Assembly: GCA_948844705.1 (NCBI GenBank)
Contig: CAQNVT010000182.1
Coordinates: forward strand, 1-10,570
Direction of reading: 5' to 3'
DNA length: 10,570 bases
Origin: an uncultured Dorea sp.
GTDB taxonomy: Bacteria > Bacillota > Clostridia > Lachnospirales > Lachnospiraceae
Of this stretch, positions 1 to 6,895 are shown one piece after another. Within the stretch, counting starts at the first letter, position 1. Every line of letters starts with the position of its first letter. Both the position numbers and the translations under genes were made by a program. The notes below the pieces were generated by a model. The model saw nothing but the letters and a program-made list of their open reading frames with translations. It did no database searches and was not told where the DNA came from.

Positions 1-2
1 AG

Positions 3-413
3 AAAGCAACATCCTCCAACGATTACAGCGATCCGGTATATCAGGCAGCCGAGGCAGAATATATGCTGCGTCATGCCGCGGGCGCCGTAACGGAGGATTC
101 GCCGGAATGCTTAAGACGTCCGGTAAAGAAAGGCGGAGAGTCCTATGTTGTGGGCTGGGGACCAAATGAGTACACACCGATGGGAACGCTTAAGGATTAT
201 GATGTGACCGGGCAGCTTAAGGACATTAAAGAGCCGACGCTTGTCATCAACGGCGGAAATGATCTGTGTACACCGTATATTGCAAAATATATGTATGACA
301 GGATCCCGAATTCCGAGTGGGAATTGTTCCGTACCTGCCGCCATATGTGTTTTGTAGAGGACAATGACAGATACATAGAGCTTATGAAGGAATGGCTGAA
401 TAAGAATGATTAG
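3..413 (+). CDS. alpha/beta hydrolase, proline iminopeptidase-like (5' truncated)
   Basis: C-terminal 136 residues of an alpha/beta hydrolase; the frame is open to the left window edge, so the start, the lid and the nucleophile serine are missing. What is visible fits the S33 proline iminopeptidase family: an NGGND-LCTP segment holding the likely catalytic Asp (codon 261-263) and, 27 residues on, CRHMCFVED holding the likely catalytic His (codon 342-344). Such enzymes are cytosolic and remove N-terminal proline from peptides. The usual length is near 290 residues, so roughly half is present. The gene ends at TAG 411-413, converging on the SDR gene, with a long hairpin between them. Other S33 hydrolases (esterase or haloperoxidase-like) cannot be excluded without the N-terminal half. 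Confidence 0.75.
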   Translation, partial: KATSSNDYSDPVYQAAEAEYMLRHAAGAVTEDSPECLRRPVKKGGESYVVGWGPNEYTPMGTLKDYDVTGQLKDIKEPTLVINGGNDLCTPYIAKYMYDRIPNSEWELFRTCRHMCFVEDNDRYIELMKEWLNKND

Positions 414-418
414 ATTTT

Positions 419-492
419 TTTGGGGACGGAGCTTTTCCTGTGAGGGACACCGCTTGCGCAGTGTCCCTGCTCGGAAAACCTCCGTCCCCAAA
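419..492. repeat. long imperfect inverted repeat between convergent genes
   Basis: Positions 419-431 pair perfectly with 480-492 (13 bp, core GGGGACGGAG / CTCCGTCCCC). After one C/C mismatch, 433-438 pair with 473-478 (6 bp). After a small internal loop, 444-450 pair with 461-467 (GGGACAC / GTGTCCC, 7 bp), capped by 451-460. The element fills the whole gap from the hydrolase stop to the SDR stop. Neither strand has a T-run after the stem, so it is not a textbook intrinsic terminator, although it could block transcription from both sides. Its size and nested structure suggest a dispersed palindromic element of the REP/MITE kind; that is inference. Confidence 0.8.
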
Positions 493-1224
493 TCAAAAGC
501 CTCCGTCAAACCCAATAACCTGGCCGGTCATATAATCCGGTGTGTGTGCCATATCCCATATCATTTTTGCGGCTTCCTCTGCAGTTCCGAATCTGCCCAT
601 AGGAATTTCTTCTTCCAGGGCATTTTTTTCTTCTATATTTAACTGTCCGTTCATTTCCGTATCGATTACCCCGAATGCAACAGCATTTACCTGAATATTA
701 CTTAGGGCGAGCTCCTTTGCCAGAGCCTTTGTCAGACCGTTTACGCCGGCTTTGGAGGCCGAATAGGCCGCCTCGCAGGAGGCTCCGAGGTTTCCCCACA
801 TGGAGGAAACGTTGATGATTCTGCCGGATTTCCTTGATATCATGGGCGGAACCGCCTCACGGCAGCAGTAGAAGACGGAAGAGAGATTCGTCTGGATCAC
901 GCGGTTCCATTCTTCATTGTTCATGTCCATGAGAAGCCCAATATGGGAGATTCCGGCGTTGTTGACCAGAACATCCAGACAGCCGCAATGGTTATAGATT
1001 TCCCTGAATATATTTTTCACGGACTCAGGATCGCCTACGTTGCCGGGAACAAGGGTGCAGGAGCCTTTTTTTTCCGCGTTTATAAGTGAGGCCACGTCAT
1101 TTAGACGGTCTTTTGATGTGCTGCAATTTAAAAATACATGGTATCCGTTCCGTGCAAAGTACAGAGCGGTGTTTTTTCCGATCCCTCTTGACGATCCTGT
1201 GATAAGTGCATATTTTTGTGTCAT
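493..1224 (-). CDS. SDR-family NAD(P)H oxidoreductase, YmfI/FabG-like
   Basis: A 243-residue classical short-chain dehydrogenase, a normal length for the family. The start at 1224 is chosen because TAAGGAGG lies just upstream and the nucleotide-binding motif TGSSRGIG (residues 9-16) then sits at the usual distance from the N terminus; the frame stays open 29 codons further, but without an SDR-like sequence. Other family marks are NNAG (88-91), catalytic Asn113, Ser141, Tyr154 and Lys158 (YxxxK), and a C-terminal TGQVIGFDGG. It is a cytosolic Rossmann-fold enzyme. The segment WGNLGASCEAAYS around the catalytic Tyr resembles YmfI, the EF-P 5-aminopentanone reductase that finishes the elongation factor P lysine modification in Bacillus. 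FabG (3-oxoacyl-ACP reductase) or another SDR substrate remains possible. It is transcribed alone from its own promoter, divergent from the RND gene. Confidence 0.9.
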   Translation of the reverse strand: MTQKYALITGSSRGIGKNTALYFARNGYHVFLNCSTSKDRLNDVASLINAEKKGSCTLVPGNVGDPESVKNIFREIYNHCGCLDVLVNNAGISHIGLLMDMNNEEWNRVIQTNLSSVFYCCREAVPPMISRKSGRIINVSSMWGNLGASCEAAYSASKAGVNGLTKALAKELALSNIQVNAVAFGVIDTEMNGQLNIEEKNALEEEIPMGRFGTAEEAAKMIWDMAHTPDYMTGQVIGFDGGF

Positions 1225-1273
1225 GGAATACCTCCTTACGTTCATTTTTGATCTGCGTAGTGACGGTGCCACA

Positions 1274-1302
1274 ATTATAACGCGGATGGACGGGAGTTTC
1301 AA
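1274..1302 (-). promoter_or_regulatory. sigma-A promoter of the SDR gene
   Basis: On the minus strand, TTGAAA (1302-1297) is followed by a 17-nt spacer and a perfect TATAAT (1279-1274). Transcription would start near 1267, giving a leader of roughly 43 nt before the ATG at 1224. An A/T-rich tract at about 1326-1350 lies just upstream and could act as an UP element. Confidence 0.8.
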
Positions 1303-1376
1303 CTTATGCATATATGATAAATTTTATAAAAAAAAAATTAAATCTTTTAATTTTGAGAGCAGTTTTTGGAATCAAG

Positions 1377-1385
1377 TGCTATGAT
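1377..1385 (+). promoter_or_regulatory. extended -10 promoter candidate for the RND/HD operon
   Basis: TGC-TATGAT forms an extended -10 element 37 nt upstream of the RND start codon. No good -35 is found at 17 nt; TTGAGA (1353-1358) is 21 nt away, which is too far. Extended -10 promoters can work without a -35. The predicted start near 1392 gives a leader of about 30 nt. Confidence 0.5.
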
Positions 1386-1422
1386 GGACGTATTAATGTA
1401 CATAGTAGAAAAGAGGAGTCGC

Positions 1423-4400
1423 ATGTTATCGAAGCTCAGTGTTAAAAAGCCATACACGGTCGTTGTGGGAATTGTCCTGATCATCATACTGGGTGTGGTA
1501 TCCTTTACAAATATGACGGTGGACCTGCTTCCGAGCATGAACCTTCCGTATGCGCTGGTTATGACAACCTATCCGGGGGCAAGCCCGGAGGAGGTCGAGG
1601 AGGTCGTAACCAAGCCTGTGGAGCAGACCATGGCAACCGTAAGCAATATTAAGACGATACAGTCAGTTTCCAGTGAGAATGCCTCGACGGTCATTCTGGA
1701 GTTCGATCAGACGGCGAATATGGATTCGGTCACGATCGAGATGCGGGAAAGTCTGGATCAGATCAGCGGCTACTGGCCGGATGGTGTGGGTAATCCGCTG
1801 ATCCTGAAGCTGAATCCGGATATGATGCCGGTTCTTATTACGGCAGTCAGCGCGGAGGGTGATAATGCCGCAGAGGTCAGCCGGATCATTGAGGATGAGG
1901 TTGTGCCCGAGGTGGAAAGCGTCGAGGGCGTCGCATCGGTCACTACGACGGGAAGTATAGAAGAGACGGTTGAGATTACGGTAAACGAAGAGAAGGTAAA
2001 TGCACTGAGCGACGACATTAAGGCAGAGATGGAAGCCAGGATGGACGAAGCGAAGGCGGCTCTTGATGAGGCGAAGGCTCAGGTGGAGAGCGGAAAGAAT
2101 GCACTTGCGTCAGGGAAGGCGCAGGCGGCGCAGGGACTTTCCGAGGCAGAGGCCCAGATGTCCGTAAAGGGTGAGGAGCTTAAGCAGGCCCAGCTTGAAA
2201 TTACGGAAAAGATGGCGGAGCTTAACGTATCGGAGACTCAGCTTACCCAGTCTCTTGCGGCGGTGCAGGCCGGAAAGCAGGAAGCGCAGGCAAAGCTTAC
2301 CGAGCTTGAGCAGGCGAAAAGCGGATATGACGCCGCGCAGGCAGGGCTTGCGGCGCTTAAGGCGAAGGAAGAAGCAGGACTTACGCTTACCGAAGACGAA
2401 GAGAAACAAAAGAAAATGCTTGAGGAAACAGTTGCCCAGCTTGAGCCGATAGTGGAAAATTATGATGCCACGGTGTCGGCTTTAAATGCAACGCTTGCCC
2501 AGCTTGACGAACAGGAGGCGGAGCTTAAAGCGGGCCAGGAGCAGCTTGCGGCCGGAAAGCAGGAGCTTGAAGGGATTCAGAAGCAGGTAAATGACGGGGC
2601 GCTTACGCTTGCGGAGGCCAGGGGACAGCTTGCGGCAGGACAGCTTGAGGCAGCGGCCGGACTTGGTGATGCGGCAGCGCAGCTTGCGGCAGGGGAATCG
2701 GCGATTCAGATGCAGGAGGCTCAGATGAACGAGGCTTCCGCGCAGGCAGGGGCTTCCGCGGATGTAGGCAGCATGCTGTCCGCCGATACGATCAAAACGA
2801 TCCTGGCGGCGCAGAATTTCCGTATGCCGGCAGGATATGTGAACGAGGACGGAATCGATTATCTGATCCGTGTCGGAGAGAAATTTAAAAGTATAGAGGA
2901 ATTAAGGGATCTGGTGCTTCTTGATATGGAGGGCATCGATCCGGTGAAGCTTTCGGACGTGGCAAGTGTGGAGCTGGTGAATAATGAGGACGAGACCTAT
3001 GCAAGGATAAACGGAAAGCCGGGAGTGATGCTGAGTATCCAGAAGCAGACCGGCTATTCCACAGGAGACGTCAGCGACCGTGTGCTGGAAAGGCTTGCAC
3101 AGGTGGAAAAGGAGCATGAAGGAATTAAGACGGTAACGCTGATGGATCAGGGGATTTATATAGATCTGATCGTAAATTCCGTGCTTCAGAACCTGATCTA
3201 CGGCGCGGTGCTCGCAATCGTGATCCTGCTTGTATTTTTGAAAAGTGTACGGTCCACCTTTGTAATCGCATGCTCGATTCCGATCAGTATTATGGCGGCG
3301 GTCGTGGCCATGTATTTTTCAGGGATAACATTGAATATTATTTCGTTGTCAGGGCTGGCTCTCGGTGTAGGTATGCTGGTGGATAATTCTATTGTTGTCA
3401 TTGAAAATGTATATCGGATGCGAAATGAAGAGGGCGCGTCGGCCAAAGAGGCGGCGATAGAAGGCGCGAAGCAGGTGAGCGGTGCGATCATGGCGTCTAC
3501 GCTTACGACAGTCTGTGTATTTCTGCCGATCGTATTTACGGAAGGAATCACAAGACAGCTGTTTGTGGATATGGGGCTTACGATCGGATACTCGCTGCTT
3601 GCAAGCCTTCTGGCAGCGCTTACCGTGGTGCCGATGATGTCGTCAGGGCTTCTTAAGAAGACGTCGGCTAAGGAGTCGGTGCTGTTTGTCCGTATTAAAG
3701 AGGCATATGGGAAAGTTCTTGCAAGGGCGCTTAGGTTTAAGCCAGTTGTTCTTCTGGCTTCGCTTTTGTTGTTTATCGTAAGTATTTCGCTTGCCGTATC
3801 CAGGGGAACAGAGTTCATGCCGGATATGGAGAGCACGCAGATCAGTATTACGCTGGAGACCGAAGAGGGAACAGCTCTTGAGGATACGGCAAAGGAAGCA
3901 GACAAGATCATGGACCAGCTGGGAAAGCTTGAGGATATCGAGGATATAGGGGCATTGGTATCTTCAGGAGACATGCTGGGCACCCAGACGGTGACGAACC
4001 GGGTGCAGTTCTATGCGATTACAAACGAGAACCCTTCCCTGTCCAACAGTGAGCTTAAAGAAAAGATCGAGGAGCTTACAAAGGATATTAACGGTGAGGT
4101 AACAGTTAATATGTCCAATATGGACATGAGCGCCCTGGGAAGCAGCGGGGTAAATATCCGCATAAAGGGAAGAGATCTGGATAAGCTTCAGGAGCTTTCC
4201 AGGGATGTAAAGAAGCTTGTGGAGGAGACGGAAGGGACACAGAATGTATCAGACGGAACCGAGGATAACAGTGAAGAGCTTCGCATCATTGTAAATAAGT
4301 CAAAGGCAGTTTCCCGAGGACTTACGGTGGCACAGGTTTACCAGGAGCTGTATAAGAAGCTCGCGGAGCCTGGAACAGCGATGACATTGGGAACAGATAC

Positions 4401-5229
4401 GAGGGATTATGATGTCTATGTGGTAGACGATGCAAATGAAAGACTTACAAGAAGCGATATCCGTGATATGGTGTTAAATGTAAGCAAACAGGACGGGACC
4501 ACGGAGGAGGTAAGGCTTGCGGATGTAGCTACCTTCGAGGAGGGCTCAGGTTTACAGTCTATTAACCGGAATGCTCAGAGCAGATACATGTCGGTGACGG
4601 CCGAGGTCAAGGAAGGAGACAATATCGGACTTGTCAGCAACCGGATCAAGGAGGCACTGAAGGACTTTGATGTTCCGGAGGGCTATGAGGTCGAGATGAC
4701 CGGTGAGGATGAGACGATTAACGAAGCGATGACAGAACTGTTTAAAATGCTTGCTCTGGCGCTTGCATTTATGTATCTGATCATGGTGGCGCAGTTCCAG
4801 TCCCTTCGTTCGCCGTTTATCATTATGTTTACGGTACCGCTTGCATTTACCGGAGGTCTTCTTGCGCTGTGGCTGTGCGGCATGCCGGTCAGTGTTATTG
4901 CGATGATCGGATTTGTAATGCTTTCAGGTATTATCGTTAATAATGGAATTGTATTTATCGATTATACAAATCAGCTGATCGCAGAAGGAAAAGAACAGAA
5001 GGAGGCTCTTGTGGAGGCAGGAAAGACGAGACTTCGCCCGATCGTCATGACCGCTCTTACTACGATTCTGGGATTGTCAACGATGGCGCTCGGATTCGGA
5101 ATGGGATCGGATATGGTGCAGCCTATGGCAGTTGTAACGATCGGAGGTTTAATATACGGGACCCTATTGACATTGGTTGTTGTTCCATGTATCTTTGATT
5201 TATTCCACAGGAGGAAAAAACATGATTGA
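1423..5229 (+). CDS. RND-family efflux permease with coiled-coil insert (SwrC/AcrB-like)
   Basis: A 1268-residue proton-driven exporter of the RND superfamily (HAE1/SwrC type). The start at 1423 follows AAGAGGAG by a few bases; the frame opens 19 codons earlier without a ribosome site. Order: TM1 (about 11-30), porter segment, coiled-coil insert (about 198-451), rest of porter domain, TM2-6 (from about 590), TM7 (about 773-793), second extracytoplasmic loop, TM8-12 (about 1107-1262), basic tail. AcrB-like marks include LPYALVMTTYPGASPEEVE, a GLALGVGMLVDNSIVVIENV helix and VNNGIVFIDY. The AcrB relay Asp-Asp/Lys is here Asp654-Asn655 and Asn1173-Asn1174, a pattern I recall from Gram-positive relatives. 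It runs about 200 residues longer than AcrB, because of the insert. No adaptor or TolC gene is nearby. The substrate is unknown: drugs, surfactants, lipids or peptides are possible. Confidence 0.93.
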   Translation: MLSKLSVKKPYTVVVGIVLIIILGVVSFTNMTVDLLPSMNLPYALVMTTYPGASPEEVEEVVTKPVEQTMATVSNIKTIQSVSSENASTVILEFDQTANMDSVTIEMRESLDQISGYWPDGVGNPLILKLNPDMMPVLITAVSAEGDNAAEVSRIIEDEVVPEVESVEGVASVTTTGSIEETVEITVNEEKVNALSDDIKAEMEARMDEAKAALDEAKAQVESGKNALASGKAQAAQGLSEAEAQMSVKGEELKQAQLEITEKMAELNVSETQLTQSLAAVQAGKQEAQAKLTELEQAKSGYDAAQAGLAALKAKEEAGLTLTEDEEKQKKMLEETVAQLEPIVENYDATVSALNATLAQLDEQEAELKAGQEQLAAGKQELEGIQKQVNDGALTLAEARGQLAAGQLEAAAGLGDAAAQLAAGESAIQMQEAQMNEASAQAGASADVGSMLSADTIKTILAAQNFRMPAGYVNEDGIDYLIRVGEKFKSIEELRDLVLLDMEGIDPVKLSDVASVELVNNEDETYARINGKPGVMLSIQKQTGYSTGDVSDRVLERLAQVEKEHEGIKTVTLMDQGIYIDLIVNSVLQNLIYGAVLAIVILLVFLKSVRSTFVIACSIPISIMAAVVAMYFSGITLNIISLSGLALGVGMLVDNSIVVIENVYRMRNEEGASAKEAAIEGAKQVSGAIMASTLTTVCVFLPIVFTEGITRQLFVDMGLTIGYSLLASLLAALTVVPMMSSGLLKKTSAKESVLFVRIKEAYGKVLARALRFKPVVLLASLLLFIVSISLAVSRGTEFMPDMESTQISITLETEEGTALEDTAKEADKIMDQLGKLEDIEDIGALVSSGDMLGTQTVTNRVQFYAITNENPSLSNSELKEKIEELTKDINGEVTVNMSNMDMSALGSSGVNIRIKGRDLDKLQELSRDVKKLVEETEGTQNVSDGTEDNSEELRIIVNKSKAVSRGLTVAQVYQELYKKLAEPGTAMTLGTDTRDYDVYVVDDANERLTRSDIRDMVLNVSKQDGTTEEVRLADVATFEEGSGLQSINRNAQSRYMSVTAEVKEGDNIGLVSNRIKEALKDFDVPEGYEVEMTGEDETINEAMTELFKMLALALAFMYLIMVAQFQSLRSPFIIMFTVPLAFTGGLLALWLCGMPVSVIAMIGFVMLSGIIVNNGIVFIDYTNQLIAEGKEQKEALVEAGKTRLRPIVMTALTTILGLSTMALGFGMGSDMVQPMAVVTIGGLIYGTLLTLVVVPCIFDLFHRRKKHD
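2014..2775 (+). other. coiled-coil insert in the RND porter domain
   Basis: Codons 198-451 of the RND gene encode an Ala/Glu/Gln/Lys/Leu-rich helical stretch with loosely repeated units such as LAAGKQELEG and LAAGQLEAAAG. It begins right after EEKVNALSDD and ends before LSADTIKTILAAQNF. Together those flanks match the AcrB segment where the docking (DN) subdomain begins, so the insert splits an otherwise normal porter domain. It contains 28 leucines, 27 encoded CTT and one TTA, whereas the flanking code mixes CTG and CTT with CTG frequent. A helical hairpin projecting outwards from the pump is the likely structure. Confidence 0.75.
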
Positions 5230-5761
5230 AAAGGCAGTACAATTTGCGACGAAGGCCCATGAAGGACAGATGAGAAAGGGGACAAAGCGTCCCTATATCG
5301 TACACCCTCTCGAGGTGGGGGACATTGTCTCTGCTATGACAGATGATGAAGAGGTCATAAGTGCGGCAATTCTTCATGATACGATCGAGGACTGCGCGGG
5401 AGTATCGCAGAGAATTCTGGCGCAGAAATTTTCAGAGCGCGTGGCCTATATGGTGGCCAGAGAAAGTGAGGACAAGTCTAAAACATGGATGGAGCGCAAA
5501 ACTGCGACGATCGAGCATCTGAGAAATGCGTCCTATGAGATACAGATGATCGGTCTTGCGGACAAGCTGTCTAATATGCGGGATATAGACCGGGATTATC
5601 CCGTTATGGGGGAGGAGCTGTGGAAGAGGTTCCGCATGAAGGATAAACAGGTGATCGGATGGTATTATAAGGGAGTGCGGGACGCCCTTGAGGGAAGCTT
5701 TAAGGGCGTTGCCGCTTATGAGGAATACTGCCGGCTGATAGAGAAAAATTTTGGGGTATAG
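5222..5761 (+). CDS. HD-domain hydrolase, MESH1/SpoT-like (probable small alarmone hydrolase)
   Basis: A 179-residue single-domain HD phosphohydrolase resembling the hydrolase half of RelA/SpoT; MESH1-type enzymes have this size. Visible family marks are RKGTKRPYIVHP (metal ligand His28), HDTIED (His52, Asp53, Glu56, Asp57) and LADKLSNMRD (Asp114, Asn118), so all expected Mn-binding residues are present. There is no synthetase, TGS or ACT domain. The expected reaction is removal of the 3'-pyrophosphate from (p)ppGpp in the cytosol; some relatives act on other nucleotides such as NADPH. The start ATG at 5222 lies inside the last codons of the RND gene (8-nt overlap), preceded by AGGAGG within that gene, so the two are translationally coupled. 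It ends 17 nt from the convergent DUF1284 gene, with no visible terminator. Confidence 0.88.
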   Translation: MIEKAVQFATKAHEGQMRKGTKRPYIVHPLEVGDIVSAMTDDEEVISAAILHDTIEDCAGVSQRILAQKFSERVAYMVARESEDKSKTWMERKTATIEHLRNASYEIQMIGLADKLSNMRDIDRDYPVMGEELWKRFRMKDKQVIGWYYKGVRDALEGSFKGVAAYEEYCRLIEKNFGV

Positions 5762-5778
5762 GAGAAGCTTCGATTATA

Positions 5779-6174
5779 TTATATCTGAGATTTTTCGCAC
5801 AAGACCTTTCTACAGGCGCTTATGGGGTACCACTCGCAGTCCCCGCAGATGTCCTCTAAGATTTCCGGAGTCATGCTTTTGCGGATTTTTCGGGCAATGT
5901 CCTGATAGATATAGGTTTTTTCTTCTATATGAAAATATTCAGTAACCTTTTTATCATAAGAGGTTACTTTTTTATTGTCTCTGCAAAGGGCTCCGTCTGA
6001 CAGGTTCGGGCAATGAGAGCAGAGATCATCTGCGGAAAATACTACTTCTACGGAGACAGGCTCTTTTCCCCTGAGTTTTGCCGTAAGTTGGTTCATATTT
6101 TCTACAAAAGCAGTGTCGTAGCCTTTGCCGCTATAGCTCTGTGTACAGAGAAGATGGTGAGGTCTTAAGCGCAT
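5779..6174 (-). CDS. DUF1284 family protein, cysteine-rich
   Basis: A 131-residue protein that begins MRLRPHHLLC and contains GKGY-x4-FVENM, the signature I associate with DUF1284, a small family without an assigned function. Eight cysteines at 10, 52, 55, 64, 110, 113, 121 and 126 include CSHC and CGDC pairs, suggesting an iron-sulfur cluster or zinc site; this is inference. No signal peptide or membrane segment is visible. Its ATG lies inside the end of bioY (10-nt overlap) with only a weak GGGGG upstream, so translation is probably coupled to bioY. It shares the bioY promoter, so it should follow biotin status, although a role in biotin metabolism is not established. Confidence 0.85.
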   Translation of the reverse strand: MRLRPHHLLCTQSYSGKGYDTAFVENMNQLTAKLRGKEPVSVEVVFSADDLCSHCPNLSDGALCRDNKKVTSYDKKVTEYFHIEEKTYIYQDIARKIRKSMTPEILEDICGDCEWYPISACRKVLCEKSQI

Positions 6175-6713
6175 ACGAGCGCCCCCAGTCTTGCGCGGAT
6201 CTTAAATCCGATCGCCGAAGCTAATATAGCTTTTAAAATCGCGGTCGGAATAAATGGAAGGACACAGGCGGATACGGCAGTCATAACCGTGCTGTCCATT
6301 AAAAGGCAGAACATTAGGACGCCAATCACATAATTTATAAGCGTGCCTGCGATAAGGCAGAGAATAAAGCCGCCTTTTCTATCTTTAAACCGATCGACAC
6401 CCTGTCCGATCATGTACGCCATAACAGGAAAGGAGATAAGAAATCCGCCTGTAGGCCCGGAAAAATACTGGATCCCGCCGGTAAATCCGGCAAGCACCGG
6501 GAGTCCCACCGCACCCAATAGGACATAGATAAGAGCAGCGGCGCCGCCCTTTTTAGAACCAAGTACAACCGCGGCCAAAGTGATGGCAAAGGTCTGCATC
6601 GTCATGGGAACGCCCAGGGGCATGGGGATAGAGATCTGAGCCATAATGACAATTACGGCGGTAAATAAAGCAATAGAACAAATGTCCTGAACAGATAATT
6701 TTGATCGAGTCAT
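6165..6713 (-). CDS. bioY: BioY, biotin-specific S component of an ECF transporter
   Basis: A 182-residue hydrophobic protein with about six membrane helices, the normal size for BioY. Family marks are VPMTMQTF (35-42), the GGIQYFSGPTGGFL segment (79-92) and a hydrophobic C-terminal half. BioY binds biotin at the outer face of the membrane and works with the shared EcfA/EcfA'/EcfT module, whose genes are not in this window. The start at 6713 is supported by AAGGAGGA a few bases upstream. It is first in a two-gene unit with the DUF1284 gene, transcribed from a near-consensus promoter overlapped by a BirA-like operator, so repression when biotin is plentiful is likely. I see no oddities in the protein. 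Confidence 0.95.
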   Translation of the reverse strand: MTRSKLSVQDICSIALFTAVIVIMAQISIPMPLGVPMTMQTFAITLAAVVLGSKKGGAAALIYVLLGAVGLPVLAGFTGGIQYFSGPTGGFLISFPVMAYMIGQGVDRFKDRKGGFILCLIAGTLINYVIGVLMFCLLMDSTVMTAVSACVLPFIPTAILKAILASAIGFKIRARLGALVCA

Positions 6714-6766
6714 AATATCCTCCTTGTTGTATAATATTTCATATCCGATGAAATAAATTTATGAAT

Positions 6767-6794
6767 ATACGGTTCTTTGTAATGAAAACCGTAT
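6767..6794 (-). promoter_or_regulatory. inverted repeat at the 5' end of the bioY leader
   Basis: ATACGGTT (6767-6774) and AACCGTAT (6787-6794) form perfect 8-bp arms around a 12-nt loop. The predicted bioY transcription start is near 6792, so the arms would form a stem-loop at the very 5' end of the message, as seen in RNase-protective leaders. As DNA it could instead be a second protein-binding site just downstream of the promoter. Confidence 0.6.
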
Positions 6795-6798
6795 GTCA

Positions 6799-6827
6799 AG
6801 TATATAAAATGGAAAAAGAAATGTCAA
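6799..6827 (-). promoter_or_regulatory. strong sigma-A promoter of bioY
   Basis: On the minus strand a perfect TTGACA (6827-6822), a 17-nt spacer and TATACT (6804-6799). This is the closest match to consensus in the window. The leader to the bioY ATG is about 80 nt. Confidence 0.85.
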
Positions 6828-6851
6828 CTAAAAAATGAAGTGGGTTAACAA
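6821..6851 (-). promoter_or_regulatory. candidate BirA (biotin) operator overlapping the bioY -35
   Basis: Read on the minus strand: TTGTTAACC (6851-6843), 13 nt, AGTTGACAT (6829-6821). The first half fits the Gram-positive BirA half-site I recall. The second matches its inverted complement at 6 of 9 positions and contains the -35 hexamer TTGACA. Location, dyad and the target gene all fit biotin repression. The spacer is a little shorter than I recall for other BirA operators, which lowers confidence. Confidence 0.5.
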
Positions 6852-6895
6852 ATAAGTTGAAAAAAGGAGGACTACCACAAATCCGAAAAAATGTG

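Noticed and set aside
1225..1311. 29-codon N-terminal extension of the SDR
   Set aside because: It would run through the perfect TATAAT of the SDR promoter and lacks a ribosome site, while the downstream ATG has AAGGAGG and a normal SDR N terminus.
1366..1422. Upstream TTG start for the RND pump
   Set aside because: No ribosome site, and it would overlap the predicted -10; ATG 1423 is preceded by AAGAGGAG.
3198..3983. 261-codon open frame on the minus strand inside the RND gene
   Set aside because: Ser/Thr/Ile-rich composition with no family resemblance and no ribosome site; it is the antisense shadow of a convincing membrane-protein gene.
5762..5778. Terminator between the HD gene and the convergent DUF1284 gene
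   Set aside because: The gap is 17 nt and contains only a short GAAGCTTC palindrome with no T-run; transcripts probably overlap.
6714..6800. A riboswitch in the bioY leader
   Set aside because: The leader of about 80 nt holds only one simple stem-loop and no complex fold I recognise; biotin control is better explained by the operator.
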